DNA of 5,736 nt from JBBRSC01 sp038245795 (GCA_038245795.1 JBBRSC010000221.1:1-5736), one strand, 5' to 3'. Positions 1 to 5,156 are shown, counted from the first letter of the stretch. The notes: generated by a model from the letters alone, not told the origin. Numbers and translations: made by a program.

Positions 1-172
1 AGCTCCACGAGTCGAACGCCTCTCGGGCGGCGGCGGTGGCATCGAGTGACTGCTGGACCGACGCCTGCGGGGCCGCCGCCACCACCTGCTCGGTGGCGGG
101 GTTGACGATGTCGTAGGTACCGGCGTCGCCGTCGACCCAGTCCCCACCGATTCGCAGCTGGTAGCGACTCAC
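1..172 (-). CDS. Aldehyde dehydrogenase, N-terminal fragment (cut by left window edge)
   Basis: The first 57 codons of an NAD(P)+-dependent aldehyde dehydrogenase, which would oxidise an aldehyde to a carboxylic acid in the cytoplasm. The translation opens with YQLRIGGDWVDG, followed by DIVNPATEQVVAAAPQAS and then AAAREAFDSWS. This is the standard start of the ALDH superfamily: the short 'fI.G.wv.g' strand, the 'NPat.e.v' motif and the first helix 'A..Aa..Af..W'. Catalytic Cys and Glu lie beyond the edge, so activity and substrate cannot be judged. The start is a GTG at 172-170 overlapping the TGA of the amidohydrolase (171-169) as GTGA. No Shine-Dalgarno sequence is visible, so translational coupling is likely. 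It therefore shares the upstream gene's promoter. The family call is firm; the subfamily is unknown. Confidence 0.88.
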   Translation of the reverse strand, partial: MSRYQLRIGGDWVDGDAGTYDIVNPATEQVVAAAPQASVQQSLDATAAAREAFDSWS

Positions 173-1371
173 AGTTCGAGACCGAGCATCTCGATGGCGT
201 TACCGCGGACGAGCTTGGTGATCACATCAGCGGGAAGGTGTCCCATGAGCTTCTGCGCGGTCTCGCGGCTGTGCGGCCATGTGGAATCCGAGTGCGGATA
301 GTCGGTCTCGAAACAGATGTTGTTCACGCCACACTTCTCGATGTTGTCGAGGCCGTACTCGTCGTCGAAGAAACATCCGTACACCTGTCGGTAGTAGTAG
401 GTGGACGGTGGCAGCTTCACACGATCGCTGATTCCTCCCCACCCGCGGTTGTGCTCCCACACTTTGTCCGCCCGCTCCAGGATGTAGGGGATCCAACCGA
501 TCTGACCTTCGCTGTAGGCGATTTTCAGGGTGGGGAACACCTCGAGCCAGCCGGAGAACAACCAATCCGTCAAGGACGACATGGCGTTGCCGAAAGTCAG
601 CGTCGACCCCACGGCCGCGGGCGCATCGACGGACGTCGAGGGCATTTTCGACGAGCTTCCGATATGCATGTTGATGACGGTGCCGGTCTCGGCGCAGGCC
701 CGGAAGAGGGGCTCCCAGTACTCGGTATGAATGGACGGCAATCCCAGGTAGGGCGGGATCTCGCTGAAGCACACCGCACGGACGCCACGGGCAGCGTTCC
801 TGCGGACTTCCGCTGCGGCGAGGTCGGCGTCCCATAGCTGAATGATGGTCAGCGGAATCAGCCGTCCGTTCGAACCGCCGCACCACTCGTCGACCGTCCA
901 GTCGTTGTAGGCCTTCACGCAGAGATCGGCGAGCTCCATGTCCTTGGCCTCGGCGAAGGTCTGGCCACAGAATCGGGGGAAGCTCGGAAAGCACATTTGG
1001 GCTTCGGTCCAGTTGGCGTCCATGTCCTCGAGGCGCGCCACCGGATCCCAACATCCTTTGCGCATCTCCTCGTAGGTGATGCCGACCACTTTCACGTCGT
1101 CGCGATCGAAGCCGGCCGCGGCCGACAGCCGCGTCTGGGGGACCTTTTTGTCCTCGTACAACCACCAGTCGCACAGATCACCATCGTCGGCGGCCTCGTA
1201 GCTGAACACGCCACCAACGAAGTTCATGTGGCCGCGTTCCTGCATGACTCGCGGCGCCACGTCGAGGAACTTCGACGGCAACCGGTCACTGAAGACTGTG
1301 GCCGGTTCGATCACGTGATCATCCACGGAAATCAGCTTGGGGAAGTCGTCGGAAGCGAACGTTTCTGGCAT
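169..1371 (-). CDS. Amidohydrolase-2 family metal-dependent hydrolase/decarboxylase
   Basis: A 400-residue TIM-barrel protein of the amidohydrolase-2 (ACMSD-like) family, whose members hydrolyse or decarboxylate small, often aromatic or ring-derived acids using one divalent metal. Visible signatures are SVDDHVIEP near the N-terminus (D17, H19), NMHIGSSS (H236), AYSEGQIGW (E288) and the terminal FETDYPHSDSTWP (D357, H360). The HxH of classical ACMSD is replaced by D17-x-H19, and the position of the second ring histidine appears to be E288; both are common in actinobacterial members. Length is normal for the group. The ATG at 1371 has no good Shine-Dalgarno, but a -10 (TAGCCT) ends 7 nt upstream, suggesting a leaderless mRNA. 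An operator-like palindrome overlaps the -35. The gene is followed, with a 4-bp overlap, by an aldehyde dehydrogenase, suggesting successive catabolic steps. The substrate is not determinable. Confidence 0.9.
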   Translation of the reverse strand: MPETFASDDFPKLISVDDHVIEPATVFSDRLPSKFLDVAPRVMQERGHMNFVGGVFSYEAADDGDLCDWWLYEDKKVPQTRLSAAAGFDRDDVKVVGITYEEMRKGCWDPVARLEDMDANWTEAQMCFPSFPRFCGQTFAEAKDMELADLCVKAYNDWTVDEWCGGSNGRLIPLTIIQLWDADLAAAEVRRNAARGVRAVCFSEIPPYLGLPSIHTEYWEPLFRACAETGTVINMHIGSSSKMPSTSVDAPAAVGSTLTFGNAMSSLTDWLFSGWLEVFPTLKIAYSEGQIGWIPYILERADKVWEHNRGWGGISDRVKLPPSTYYYRQVYGCFFDDEYGLDNIEKCGVNNICFETDYPHSDSTWPHSRETAQKLMGHLPADVITKLVRGNAIEMLGLEL

Positions 1372-1378
1372 GAATGAC

Positions 1379-1408
1379 AGGCTAACGCAGGATCTGACGA
1401 CCCGTCAG
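1379..1408 (-). promoter_or_regulatory. Promoter of the amidohydrolase-aldehyde dehydrogenase pair
   Basis: Read on the minus strand, a -35-like CTGACG (1408-1403), an 18-bp spacer and a -10-like TAGCCT (1384-1379, fitting TANNNT). The -10 ends 7 nt before the ATG, so transcription should begin at or within a base or two of the start codon. This is inferred from spacing only. Confidence 0.45.
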
Positions 1409-1409
1409 A
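1393..1409. promoter_or_regulatory. Operator-like palindrome TCTGACG-ACC-CGTCAGA
   Basis: A perfect 7-bp inverted repeat with a 3-bp centre, 17 bp overall, lying over the predicted -35 of the amidohydrolase promoter. Size and symmetry suit a dimeric TetR- or GntR-type regulator. The same half-sites and spacing recur at 5135-5151 at the start of the LLM oxidoreductase gene, which makes chance less likely. No regulator gene is in the window. Confidence 0.6.
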
Positions 1410-1429
1410 AACCGAACGACAGGAGCACG

Positions 1430-1443
1430 GAACCTTGCGGTTC
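1430..1443 (-). terminator. Short hairpin after the first DUF5658 gene (weak terminator candidate)
   Basis: On the minus strand GAACC-GCAA-GGTTC forms a 5-bp stem closed by a GNRA-type tetraloop, 20 nt past the stop of the DUF5658-like gene. There is no T-tract, so this is only a candidate terminator or processing site. Confidence 0.25.
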
Positions 1444-1463
1444 GATCCGCCCCGCTCAGCCCG

Positions 1464-1847
1464 TCAGGAGGCGGCCTGGATCGCTTCGAACAGCACGAAG
1501 ACATTCCAACAGACAACGAGGGAGTAGACGCCGACGACACCGCCAACCGCCCAGTCAACGAACCGTCGCTCGAGCGGCGACATCACCAGAAGCACCCCGA
1601 TGCCGAGCGCCAAGAGGCCCTTCACGAGCAACGGTGATACCGGGTGGTCGATGAAGGTGGCCACGAATGGGTTCGCTTCGGTCCCCCCACGAGCCAGAAT
1701 GGCCTTGGTCATCACCACATCGGCGACGTTGAGCAACACCAGCGCCGTGGCCAAAACCCATCGTCGAGCAGGAATCGGTCCCAACAACGTCGGCCGGGCC
1801 AGGGCACCGCGATCGGTCCAACCAACCGGTCGTTGGGTACTCCACAC
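1464..1847 (-). CDS. Small integral membrane protein, DUF5658-like (paralogue A)
   Basis: A 127-residue membrane protein of unknown function. Three hydrophobic segments are visible: about 30-50 (RWVLATALVLLNVADVV), 73-89 (PLLVKGLLALGIGVLLVM) and 99-120. The motif N-V-A-D (D43) followed by GGTEANP (54-60), then PLLVK and a late Y-x-x-V-x-W-N, resembles the DUF5658 family as I remember it. The same motifs occur in the next gene upstream, so the two are tandem paralogues. The start chosen is GTG at 1847, preceded by a -10 (TACCCT) ending 7 nt upstream and a -35 17 bp further back, which implies a leaderless mRNA. A longer version from TTG at 1883 (139 residues) is possible, but that TTG is part of the predicted -35. 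Conserved acidic and NP residues within or next to the membrane hint at a transport or structural role, without proof. Confidence 0.78.
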   Translation of the reverse strand: MWSTQRPVGWTDRGALARPTLLGPIPARRWVLATALVLLNVADVVMTKAILARGGTEANPFVATFIDHPVSPLLVKGLLALGIGVLLVMSPLERRFVDWAVGGVVGVYSLVVCWNVFVLFEAIQAAS

Positions 1848-1854
1848 ATGGCAG

Positions 1855-1883
1855 AGGGTAGGACTCCGCCGACCGACCGACAA
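1855..1883 (-). promoter_or_regulatory. Promoter of DUF5658-like paralogue A
   Basis: On the minus strand, TTGTCG (1883-1878), a 17-bp spacer and TACCCT (1860-1855), followed 7 nt later by GTG at 1847. Both hexamers and the spacer are reasonable for a housekeeping sigma factor; the distance to the start codon implies a leaderless transcript. This is the best-formed promoter in the window. Confidence 0.5.
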
Positions 1884-1901
1884 GGCGGGCTGGTGGAGTC
1901 C
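1861..1901. repeat. Inverted repeat abutting the -10 of DUF5658 paralogue A
   Basis: Arms GGACTCCGCC (1861-1870) and GGTGGAGTCC (1892-1901) match over 7 bp, then one mismatch (G-T on the plus strand), then 2 bp, around a 21-nt centre. The inner end touches the -10 (1860-1855) and the -35 lies in the centre. It also sits 28 nt downstream of the stop of paralogue B. It could be a terminator without a T-tract for B, or an operator for A. Confidence 0.45.
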
Positions 1902-1928
1902 TGTGACCGTCAGCCGTGGGGGACGAGG

Positions 1929-2348
1929 TCAGTGGGTCATCAGCGTGATGAAGTTCCAACCCACGATCATCCCGTAGAGCGCAACCGTCCCGTTGAGCAT
2001 GATGGCGGCAGAACGAGATCGGACGGAGCACTGCGTCACCGAAATCCAGACGATGGCGAGCACCATGGCTTTGAACAGCAATGGCACCCAGATCGATTGC
2101 ACCATCGGCGCGAGGATCGGGTTCATCTCGCCACCACCGGCCTCGAGCACGGCTGCGGTCGTCACGATGTCGGCCAAGTTGAGGATCGCCAAGAACATCA
2201 ACCGCCACGAGCGGGTGGATCTGACGTTGTCCGAACGGGTCACGAACTCGTGCATCCCGCCGATCGCGCCCGACAGCTCGACTCGCCCCGAGTCGCCCAA
2301 CGGAGGCAACGTCGCGGTACTGGCGGTCGCTACCCGTTGAACTGTCAT
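1929..2348 (-). CDS. Small integral membrane protein, DUF5658-like (paralogue B)
   Basis: A 139-residue membrane protein, paralogous to the gene 81 bp downstream. It has a polar N-terminus (about 1-46), then hydrophobic segments at about 48-68, 87-105 and 113-137. Shared motifs are N-L-A-D-I-V-T-T (57-64, D60), GGGEMNP (71-77), VPLLFKA (88-94) and Y-G-M-I-V-G-W-N (125-132). The D-x-x-x-T followed by G-x-E-x-N-P pattern fits DUF5658. The ATG at 2348 was chosen over the ATG at 2405 because a -10-like TACGAT (2360-2355) ends 6 nt upstream and the extra 19 residues from 2405 are not part of the shared region. It lies 85 bp after the SDR stop and probably has its own promoter. Function unknown; the paralogues may form a hetero-oligomer, which is a guess. 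Confidence 0.8.
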   Translation of the reverse strand: MTVQRVATASTATLPPLGDSGRVELSGAIGGMHEFVTRSDNVRSTRSWRLMFLAILNLADIVTTAAVLEAGGGEMNPILAPMVQSIWVPLLFKAMVLAIVWISVTQCSVRSRSAAIMLNGTVALYGMIVGWNFITLMTH

Positions 2349-2354
2349 GAATCG

Positions 2355-2360
2355 ATCGTA
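2355..2360 (-). promoter_or_regulatory. -10 element of DUF5658-like paralogue B
   Basis: TACGAT on the minus strand, 6 nt before the ATG at 2348, predicting a leaderless transcript. No convincing -35 is seen 16-19 bp upstream, where the inverted repeat 2361-2400 lies instead; an activator may be needed. Confidence 0.4.
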
Positions 2361-2400
2361 CGAAACCCTTGGGCGTTGCGGTGGAGAAAGGGACGTTTCG
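2361..2400. repeat. Inverted repeat abutting the -10 of DUF5658 paralogue B
   Basis: Arm CGAAACCCTT (2361-2370) pairs with AAGGG (2388-2392) and TTTCG (2396-2400), leaving a 3-nt bulge (ACG, 2393-2395) and a 17-nt centre. It occupies the gap between the SDR stop and the -10 of the DUF5658 gene, as the repeat at 1861-1901 does for the other paralogue. Terminator or operator; there is no T-tract on the minus strand. Confidence 0.4.
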
Positions 2401-2433
2401 CCCATGTCGCGAAGCAGATTGGGGTCGAACGGA

Positions 2434-3231
2434 CTACCGAGGCGTAACCATCTGTCCCAGAAGTTCGTGCGTCTGAGCGGTCACCAACGAGGCCCCACCG
2501 TCGATCACGATGTTCTGGCCGGTGATGTACGAGGCCCGATCGGACAGCAGAAACTCGATGGCGTCGATCACGTCGCCAATGTCGCCCAATCGTCCGCCGG
2601 GTGTCCCGGCGAGCAGTTGCGCTGATACGTCGGGGTCATCGGCCAGAAAATCGTTGAGGGGCGTGCGGATGAAACCAGGCGAGACGGAGTTCACGCGGAC
2701 GGCGGGTCCCTCCTCGAGCGCCGCCGCCTGCGACAGCGAAATGACCCCAGCCTTCGCCGCCGAATACGGCGCCTCGCCGAACGTGGGCCGCACGCCGGAC
2801 ATCGACGAGACATTGACGATCGATCCGCCGCCGCCAGACGATCGCATGATCGGTATGGCCGCACGCATGCCCGCAAAGACCCCGGTCAGGTTCACTCCGA
2901 CCAGTCGGGACCATTCCACATCGGTGTACTCGGTGAGGCGTTTCAGGTTCCCGACACCGGCATTGTTCACCAACCAGTCGAGCCCGCCAAGGCGGTCCGC
3001 CAAACTCCTGAATCCGGCGGTCACCGCCGGCGGCTCAGAGACATCGAGCACCGATATCTCAACGATTGCCCCTGCCCGATCGAGTTCGTCAGCGATCTCG
3101 TGGAGAGCGTCAGATCGTCGATCCACGAGACCGAGGTGAACGCCCGATGCCGCCAGTGAACGAGCGAGCGCAGCCCCGATTCCCGACGCGGCGCCGGTCA
3201 CGATGGCTCGCTTCGATGGCGCCTCGATCAT
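2434..3231 (-). CDS. Short-chain dehydrogenase/reductase (SDR), classical type
   Basis: A 265-residue cytoplasmic NAD(P)-dependent oxidoreductase that would interconvert a hydroxyl and a carbonyl group. The Rossmann motif is TGAASGIG (12-19), and D37 at the end of the second strand favours NAD(H). D63-V64, NNAG (89-92), N114 and the active-site set S143 (VNVSSMSG), Y156 and K160 (YSAAK) are all present, followed by the NSVSPGFIRTPL cofactor loop. The chain ends about 20 residues beyond the usual ITGQ..VDGG terminus. The ATG at 3231 overlaps the TGA of the EthD-domain gene as ATGA, so the two should be translationally coupled. Upstream in-frame starts would run through the EthD gene and add unconserved sequence. 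Context suggests a step in catabolism of an alcohol or ketone; the substrate is unknown. Confidence 0.93.
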   Translation of the reverse strand: MIEAPSKRAIVTGAASGIGAALARSLAASGVHLGLVDRRSDALHEIADELDRAGAIVEISVLDVSEPPAVTAGFRSLADRLGGLDWLVNNAGVGNLKRLTEYTDVEWSRLVGVNLTGVFAGMRAAIPIMRSSGGGGSIVNVSSMSGVRPTFGEAPYSAAKAGVISLSQAAALEEGPAVRVNSVSPGFIRTPLNDFLADDPDVSAQLLAGTPGGRLGDIGDVIDAIEFLLSDRASYITGQNIVIDGGASLVTAQTHELLGQMVTPR

Positions 3232-3620
3232 GAGCCGATGACGACAGTGGGCGGCGCGCAGATGATGAATCGGATGGTCGAGGTGTCGAGAAAGCGCGCC
3301 TCGTCGGGAGCGATCAACCGGGCATAGTCGGGCTCGGCCAGGAAGGCTTCCCATGCCGCGTAATTTTCGAACCACTGCACGGCCACGCCGTCGACACCCT
3401 CCGAACCCGACCATGGGCTGTCGGAATACCGCGTGTGCTGCTCATAGCGAAGAATGTGCCGCGCAATCGTGGGCGTCTCCCGGATCAGCGGGCCGTGCCG
3501 ATCGCGCCAGTGTTCGATGAATTCGGCGTCGGTCAGCGCGGGTTTCTTCCGCAGCAGCGCCACCAGCTTCACAACCGAGGCCGGATCGGCTCCAATGGGT
3601 TCAGACCTGATGTCACTCAT
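3228..3620 (-). CDS. EthD-domain protein
   Basis: A 130-residue ferredoxin-like-fold protein of the EthD family (dimeric alpha+beta barrel). The hallmark segment runs from about 16 to 46: VVKLVALLRKK, LTDAEFIEHW (H37, W38) and RDRHGPL (H42, G43, P44). A second part with VQWFENYAAWEAFL and a terminal RFI strand completes the fold. EthD is named from the ethyl tert-butyl ether degradation locus; homologues occur beside many oxidative catabolic genes, with roles ranging from small-molecule binding to cyclisation or decarboxylation. The ATG at 3620 has the clearest Shine-Dalgarno in the window, GAGGAA at 3631-3626, 5 nt upstream. It heads the pair with the SDR and is divergent from the cNMP-binding gene across 80 bp. 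The precise role is unknown. Confidence 0.88.
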   Translation of the reverse strand: MSDIRSEPIGADPASVVKLVALLRKKPALTDAEFIEHWRDRHGPLIRETPTIARHILRYEQHTRYSDSPWSGSEGVDGVAVQWFENYAAWEAFLAEPDYARLIAPDEARFLDTSTIRFIICAPPTVVIGS

Positions 3621-3625
3621 GACGG

Positions 3626-3631
3626 TTCCTC
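3626..3631 (-). promoter_or_regulatory. Shine-Dalgarno of the EthD-domain gene
   Basis: GAGGAA on the minus strand, 5 nt before the ATG at 3620. It fixes the start and contrasts with the apparently leaderless starts of most other genes here. Confidence 0.6.
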
Positions 3632-3687
3632 GTATTGGGTTGTGGTGTCGAGACAGATTTCGGAGCCATGGTCGACGCGTTGATGGG

Positions 3688-3693
3688 TAGGGT
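3688..3693 (+). promoter_or_regulatory. -10 element of the cNMP-binding gene
   Basis: TAGGGT, ending 7 nt before the ATG at 3701, matching the leaderless spacing of other genes in the window. No good -35 is visible. If right, the ATGs at 3668 and 3683 are not the start. Confidence 0.35.
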
Positions 3694-3700
3694 TCGCACT

Positions 3701-4138
3701 ATGCGCCACGGCACCGACCCCCACGCCCACCTGCGCGACCTCCCCATTTTCGCCGAGTGCTCCGAGGCGGAACTGGCGGAGATCGACGGTCTCAGCGACG
3801 AGGTCCGCGTTCCGGCGGGTCGGTTCCTGATCCGCCAGGGCGACATCGGCCGAGAGTTCATCGTGGTGATCGAAGGGAACGCCGTGGTCACCCGCGACGA
3901 CGTGGTCGTTGGGCGACTCGGCCCCGGTGACTTTTTCGGCGAGCTGGCACTGTTGGCGTCCACCGAACGGAACGCGACCGTCGCCGCCGAGACCGACCTG
4001 CTGGTGTCGGTGATCGACCGCCGCGGGTTCCAGACCGTGCTCGAGGACTCGCCATCGTTGACCCGTTCGCTGCTTCGCTCGACTGCCAAGCGCTTGGCAG
4101 AGCTCGACGCAGAGAACCGTCGATTGCGCGGCGAGTAG
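3701..4138 (+). CDS. Stand-alone cyclic nucleotide-binding domain protein
   Basis: A 145-residue cytoplasmic protein consisting almost entirely of one CAP/PKA-type cNMP-binding beta-barrel. LRDLPIFAECSEAELAEI opens the domain (11-28), then VPAGRFLIRQGD (37-48) and FIVVIEGNAVV (53-63). The phosphate-binding cassette is GDFFGELALLASTERNATV (76-94). G80, E81 and R90 align with the residues that hold the cyclic phosphate and ribose in PKA and CAP, so binding competence is plausible. After the barrel only a helix remains (about 118-145, AKRLAELDAENRRLRGE), with no helix-turn-helix, kinase or channel domain. It may act through a protein partner. The start ATG at 3701 was chosen because of the -10 at 3688-3693; starts at 3668, 3683 or TTG 3635 are possible. 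It is convergent with the LLM gene; its stop lies 2 nt before the tandem repeat. Confidence 0.88.
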   Translation: MRHGTDPHAHLRDLPIFAECSEAELAEIDGLSDEVRVPAGRFLIRQGDIGREFIVVIEGNAVVTRDDVVVGRLGPGDFFGELALLASTERNATVAAETDLLVSVIDRRGFQTVLEDSPSLTRSLLRSTAKRLAELDAENRRLRGE

Positions 4139-4140
4139 CT

Positions 4141-4232
4141 GCTCAACTCCCGACCGCTGCTCAACTCCCGACCGCCTGCTCAACTCCCGACCGCTGCTCA
4201 ACTCCCGACCGCTGCTCAACTCCCGACCGCCT
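4141..4232. repeat. Five-copy 18/19-bp tandem repeat between convergent genes
   Basis: The unit GCTCAACTCCCGACCG(C)CT occurs five times head to tail: 4141-4158 (18 bp), 4159-4177 (19), 4178-4195 (18), 4196-4213 (18) and 4214-4232 (19). Copies differ only in one extra C. The last copy contains the final codons (AVGS) and TGA of the LLM gene, so the array is made of that gene's 3' end; it begins 2 nt after the stop of the plus-strand cNMP gene. No hairpin is obvious within a unit. Confidence 0.95.
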
Positions 4233-5142
4233 GCGGCCAGAGTTCGCCGCCGAAGATTCCGACCGCATCCACCAGTTCGTCGACGGAATCAGATTCGAAG
4301 CGAACCTGGAGTTGGGTGCCACCGACCGCAATGCACGCTCGTATTCGGTCGACGATGGCGCCGTGATCGCTGATCGTGTGTTCGCTGCGACCGGTACCCG
4401 TCGGACGAAAAATGCCAGCGTGGATACCGACGGCGAAGTCGCCGTCGCGACCAGCTGCGTCACGCAGCTCGGCCAGTGCTGCGATCGCGCGCCGCATGCC
4501 GCCTTCGGGGATTCCCTGGGGAAGCCAACCGTCGCCCATCACGGCCGCTCGCCTGATGGCCGCTGGTGACGAACCACCCACCCAGATCGGAGGACCGCCA
4601 GGTTGTAGTGCCCGGGGCTGGACCGATGCGCCCGAGACCGTTCCGGTACGAAAGATCTCGCGGATCTCGTCGATGGCGTGGGACGTCAGAGCGCCGCGTT
4701 CGCCAAAATCGACACCGAGGAGCTCGAACTCATCCTCGACGTGGCCAGCACCGACGCCCAGAATTGCTCGTCCATCCGAGAGCGCGTCGATCGTCGAAAA
4801 TGCCTTGGCGGTCACCGCTGGTTGGCGATATGCCGCGACGAACACGTGGCTCAGGAGGCGAGCCTGATGGGTGATCCCGGCGAGCCAGCCGAGCGTGGCA
4901 ATGGTGTCGAACCACACCGACCCCATGGCATCGGTGAGCGCAGCAGGAATGGCGACGTGATCACAGACAGCGACGTAGCCGATGCCAGCCTGATCAGCGG
5001 CACGCGCTACCGCCGCCAATTCGTCACGGCCTGCCGCCCCCTCCCAGGGTTGGACGTAGGCCGACGACTGCGATTGCACCGGCAACTGGAGACCCCACGC
5101 GATCTCGGTCGTTGGCTCATGGGACGAAGCGATATCTGACAC
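4216..5142 (-). CDS. LLM-class F420-dependent oxidoreductase
   Basis: A 308-residue luciferase-like monooxygenase-fold protein (TIM barrel) of the type that uses reduced or oxidised cofactor F420 in actinobacteria, near the TIGR03619 (Rv2161c-like) group by motif. Signatures: WGLQLPVQ near the start, AVCDH (58-62), the central DALSDGRAILGVGAGHVEDE, which continues FELLG (119-143), and PPIWVGGSSPAAIRRAA with MGDGWLP (184-207). F420 rather than FMN use is inferred from the family. The start GTG at 5142 is preferred: a -10 (TACGAT) ends 8 nt upstream and the conserved fold begins at about residue 16. GTG at 5199 would add 19 unconserved residues and place the operator inside the gene. The 3' end lies in the tandem repeat. 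Likely an oxidation or reduction step in the same catabolic programme as the amidohydrolase, since both share an operator sequence. Confidence 0.9.
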   Translation of the reverse strand: MSDIASSHEPTTEIAWGLQLPVQSQSSAYVQPWEGAAGRDELAAVARAADQAGIGYVAVCDHVAIPAALTDAMGSVWFDTIATLGWLAGITHQARLLSHVFVAAYRQPAVTAKAFSTIDALSDGRAILGVGAGHVEDEFELLGVDFGERGALTSHAIDEIREIFRTGTVSGASVQPRALQPGGPPIWVGGSSPAAIRRAAVMGDGWLPQGIPEGGMRRAIAALAELRDAAGRDGDFAVGIHAGIFRPTGTGRSEHTISDHGAIVDRIRACIAVGGTQLQVRFESDSVDELVDAVGIFGGELWPQAVGS

Positions 5143-5151
5143 AACGTCAGA
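5135..5151. promoter_or_regulatory. Operator-like palindrome TCTGAC-ACAAC-GTCAGA
   Basis: A 6-bp inverted repeat with a 5-bp centre (7-bp arms, ATCTGAC/GTCAGAT, if extended to 5134-5152). It lies directly downstream of the -10 and across the predicted transcription and translation start of the LLM gene, an arrangement typical of repression. It matches the half-sites and spacing of the palindrome at 1393-1409. Confidence 0.6.
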
Positions 5152-5156
5152 TCGTA
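5151..5156 (-). promoter_or_regulatory. -10 element of the LLM oxidoreductase gene
   Basis: TACGAT on the minus strand, 8 nt before GTG 5142. The -35 region is weak (GCGACG at 5180-5175, 18-bp spacer). Confidence 0.4.

Noticed and set aside
227..1377. Several long frames on both strands within the amidohydrolase gene
   Set aside because: They are Arg/Pro/Gly-rich shadow frames typical of GC-rich DNA, whereas the 169-1371 frame carries a full set of family motifs.
1430..1443. GAACCTTGCGGTTC as a LexA/SOS box
   Set aside because: The actinobacterial LexA box has GAAC and GTTC separated by 4 bp; here the gap is 6 bp and the neighbouring genes are not SOS genes. It fits better as a small hairpin after the DUF5658 gene.
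2219..2230. ATCTGACGTTGT, a half copy of the putative operator
   Set aside because: It lies inside the coding region of DUF5658 paralogue B and lacks the second half-site, so it is probably chance.
3105..3114. GCGTCAGATC half-site within the SDR gene
   Set aside because: No partner half-site at the right distance and no promoter nearby.
3646..3655. TGTC-GA-GACA in the EthD/cNMP divergent region as a CRP-like site
   Set aside because: Arms are only 4 bp and do not match the TGTGA-N6-TCACA consensus.
3617..4219. Long minus-strand open frames opposite the cNMP gene, reading through the tandem repeat
   Set aside because: They are antisense to a gene with a clear cNMP-binding fold, have low-complexity or Arg/Ser-rich content, and show no recognised domain.
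4141..4232. Tandem array as a CRISPR
   Set aside because: Units are directly adjacent without unique spacers and no cas gene is present.
4161..4463. Minus-strand 100-residue frame ending in SGVEQR-like repeats
   Set aside because: It overlaps the LLM gene in another frame, and its repeat peptide simply follows from the 18-bp DNA repeat.
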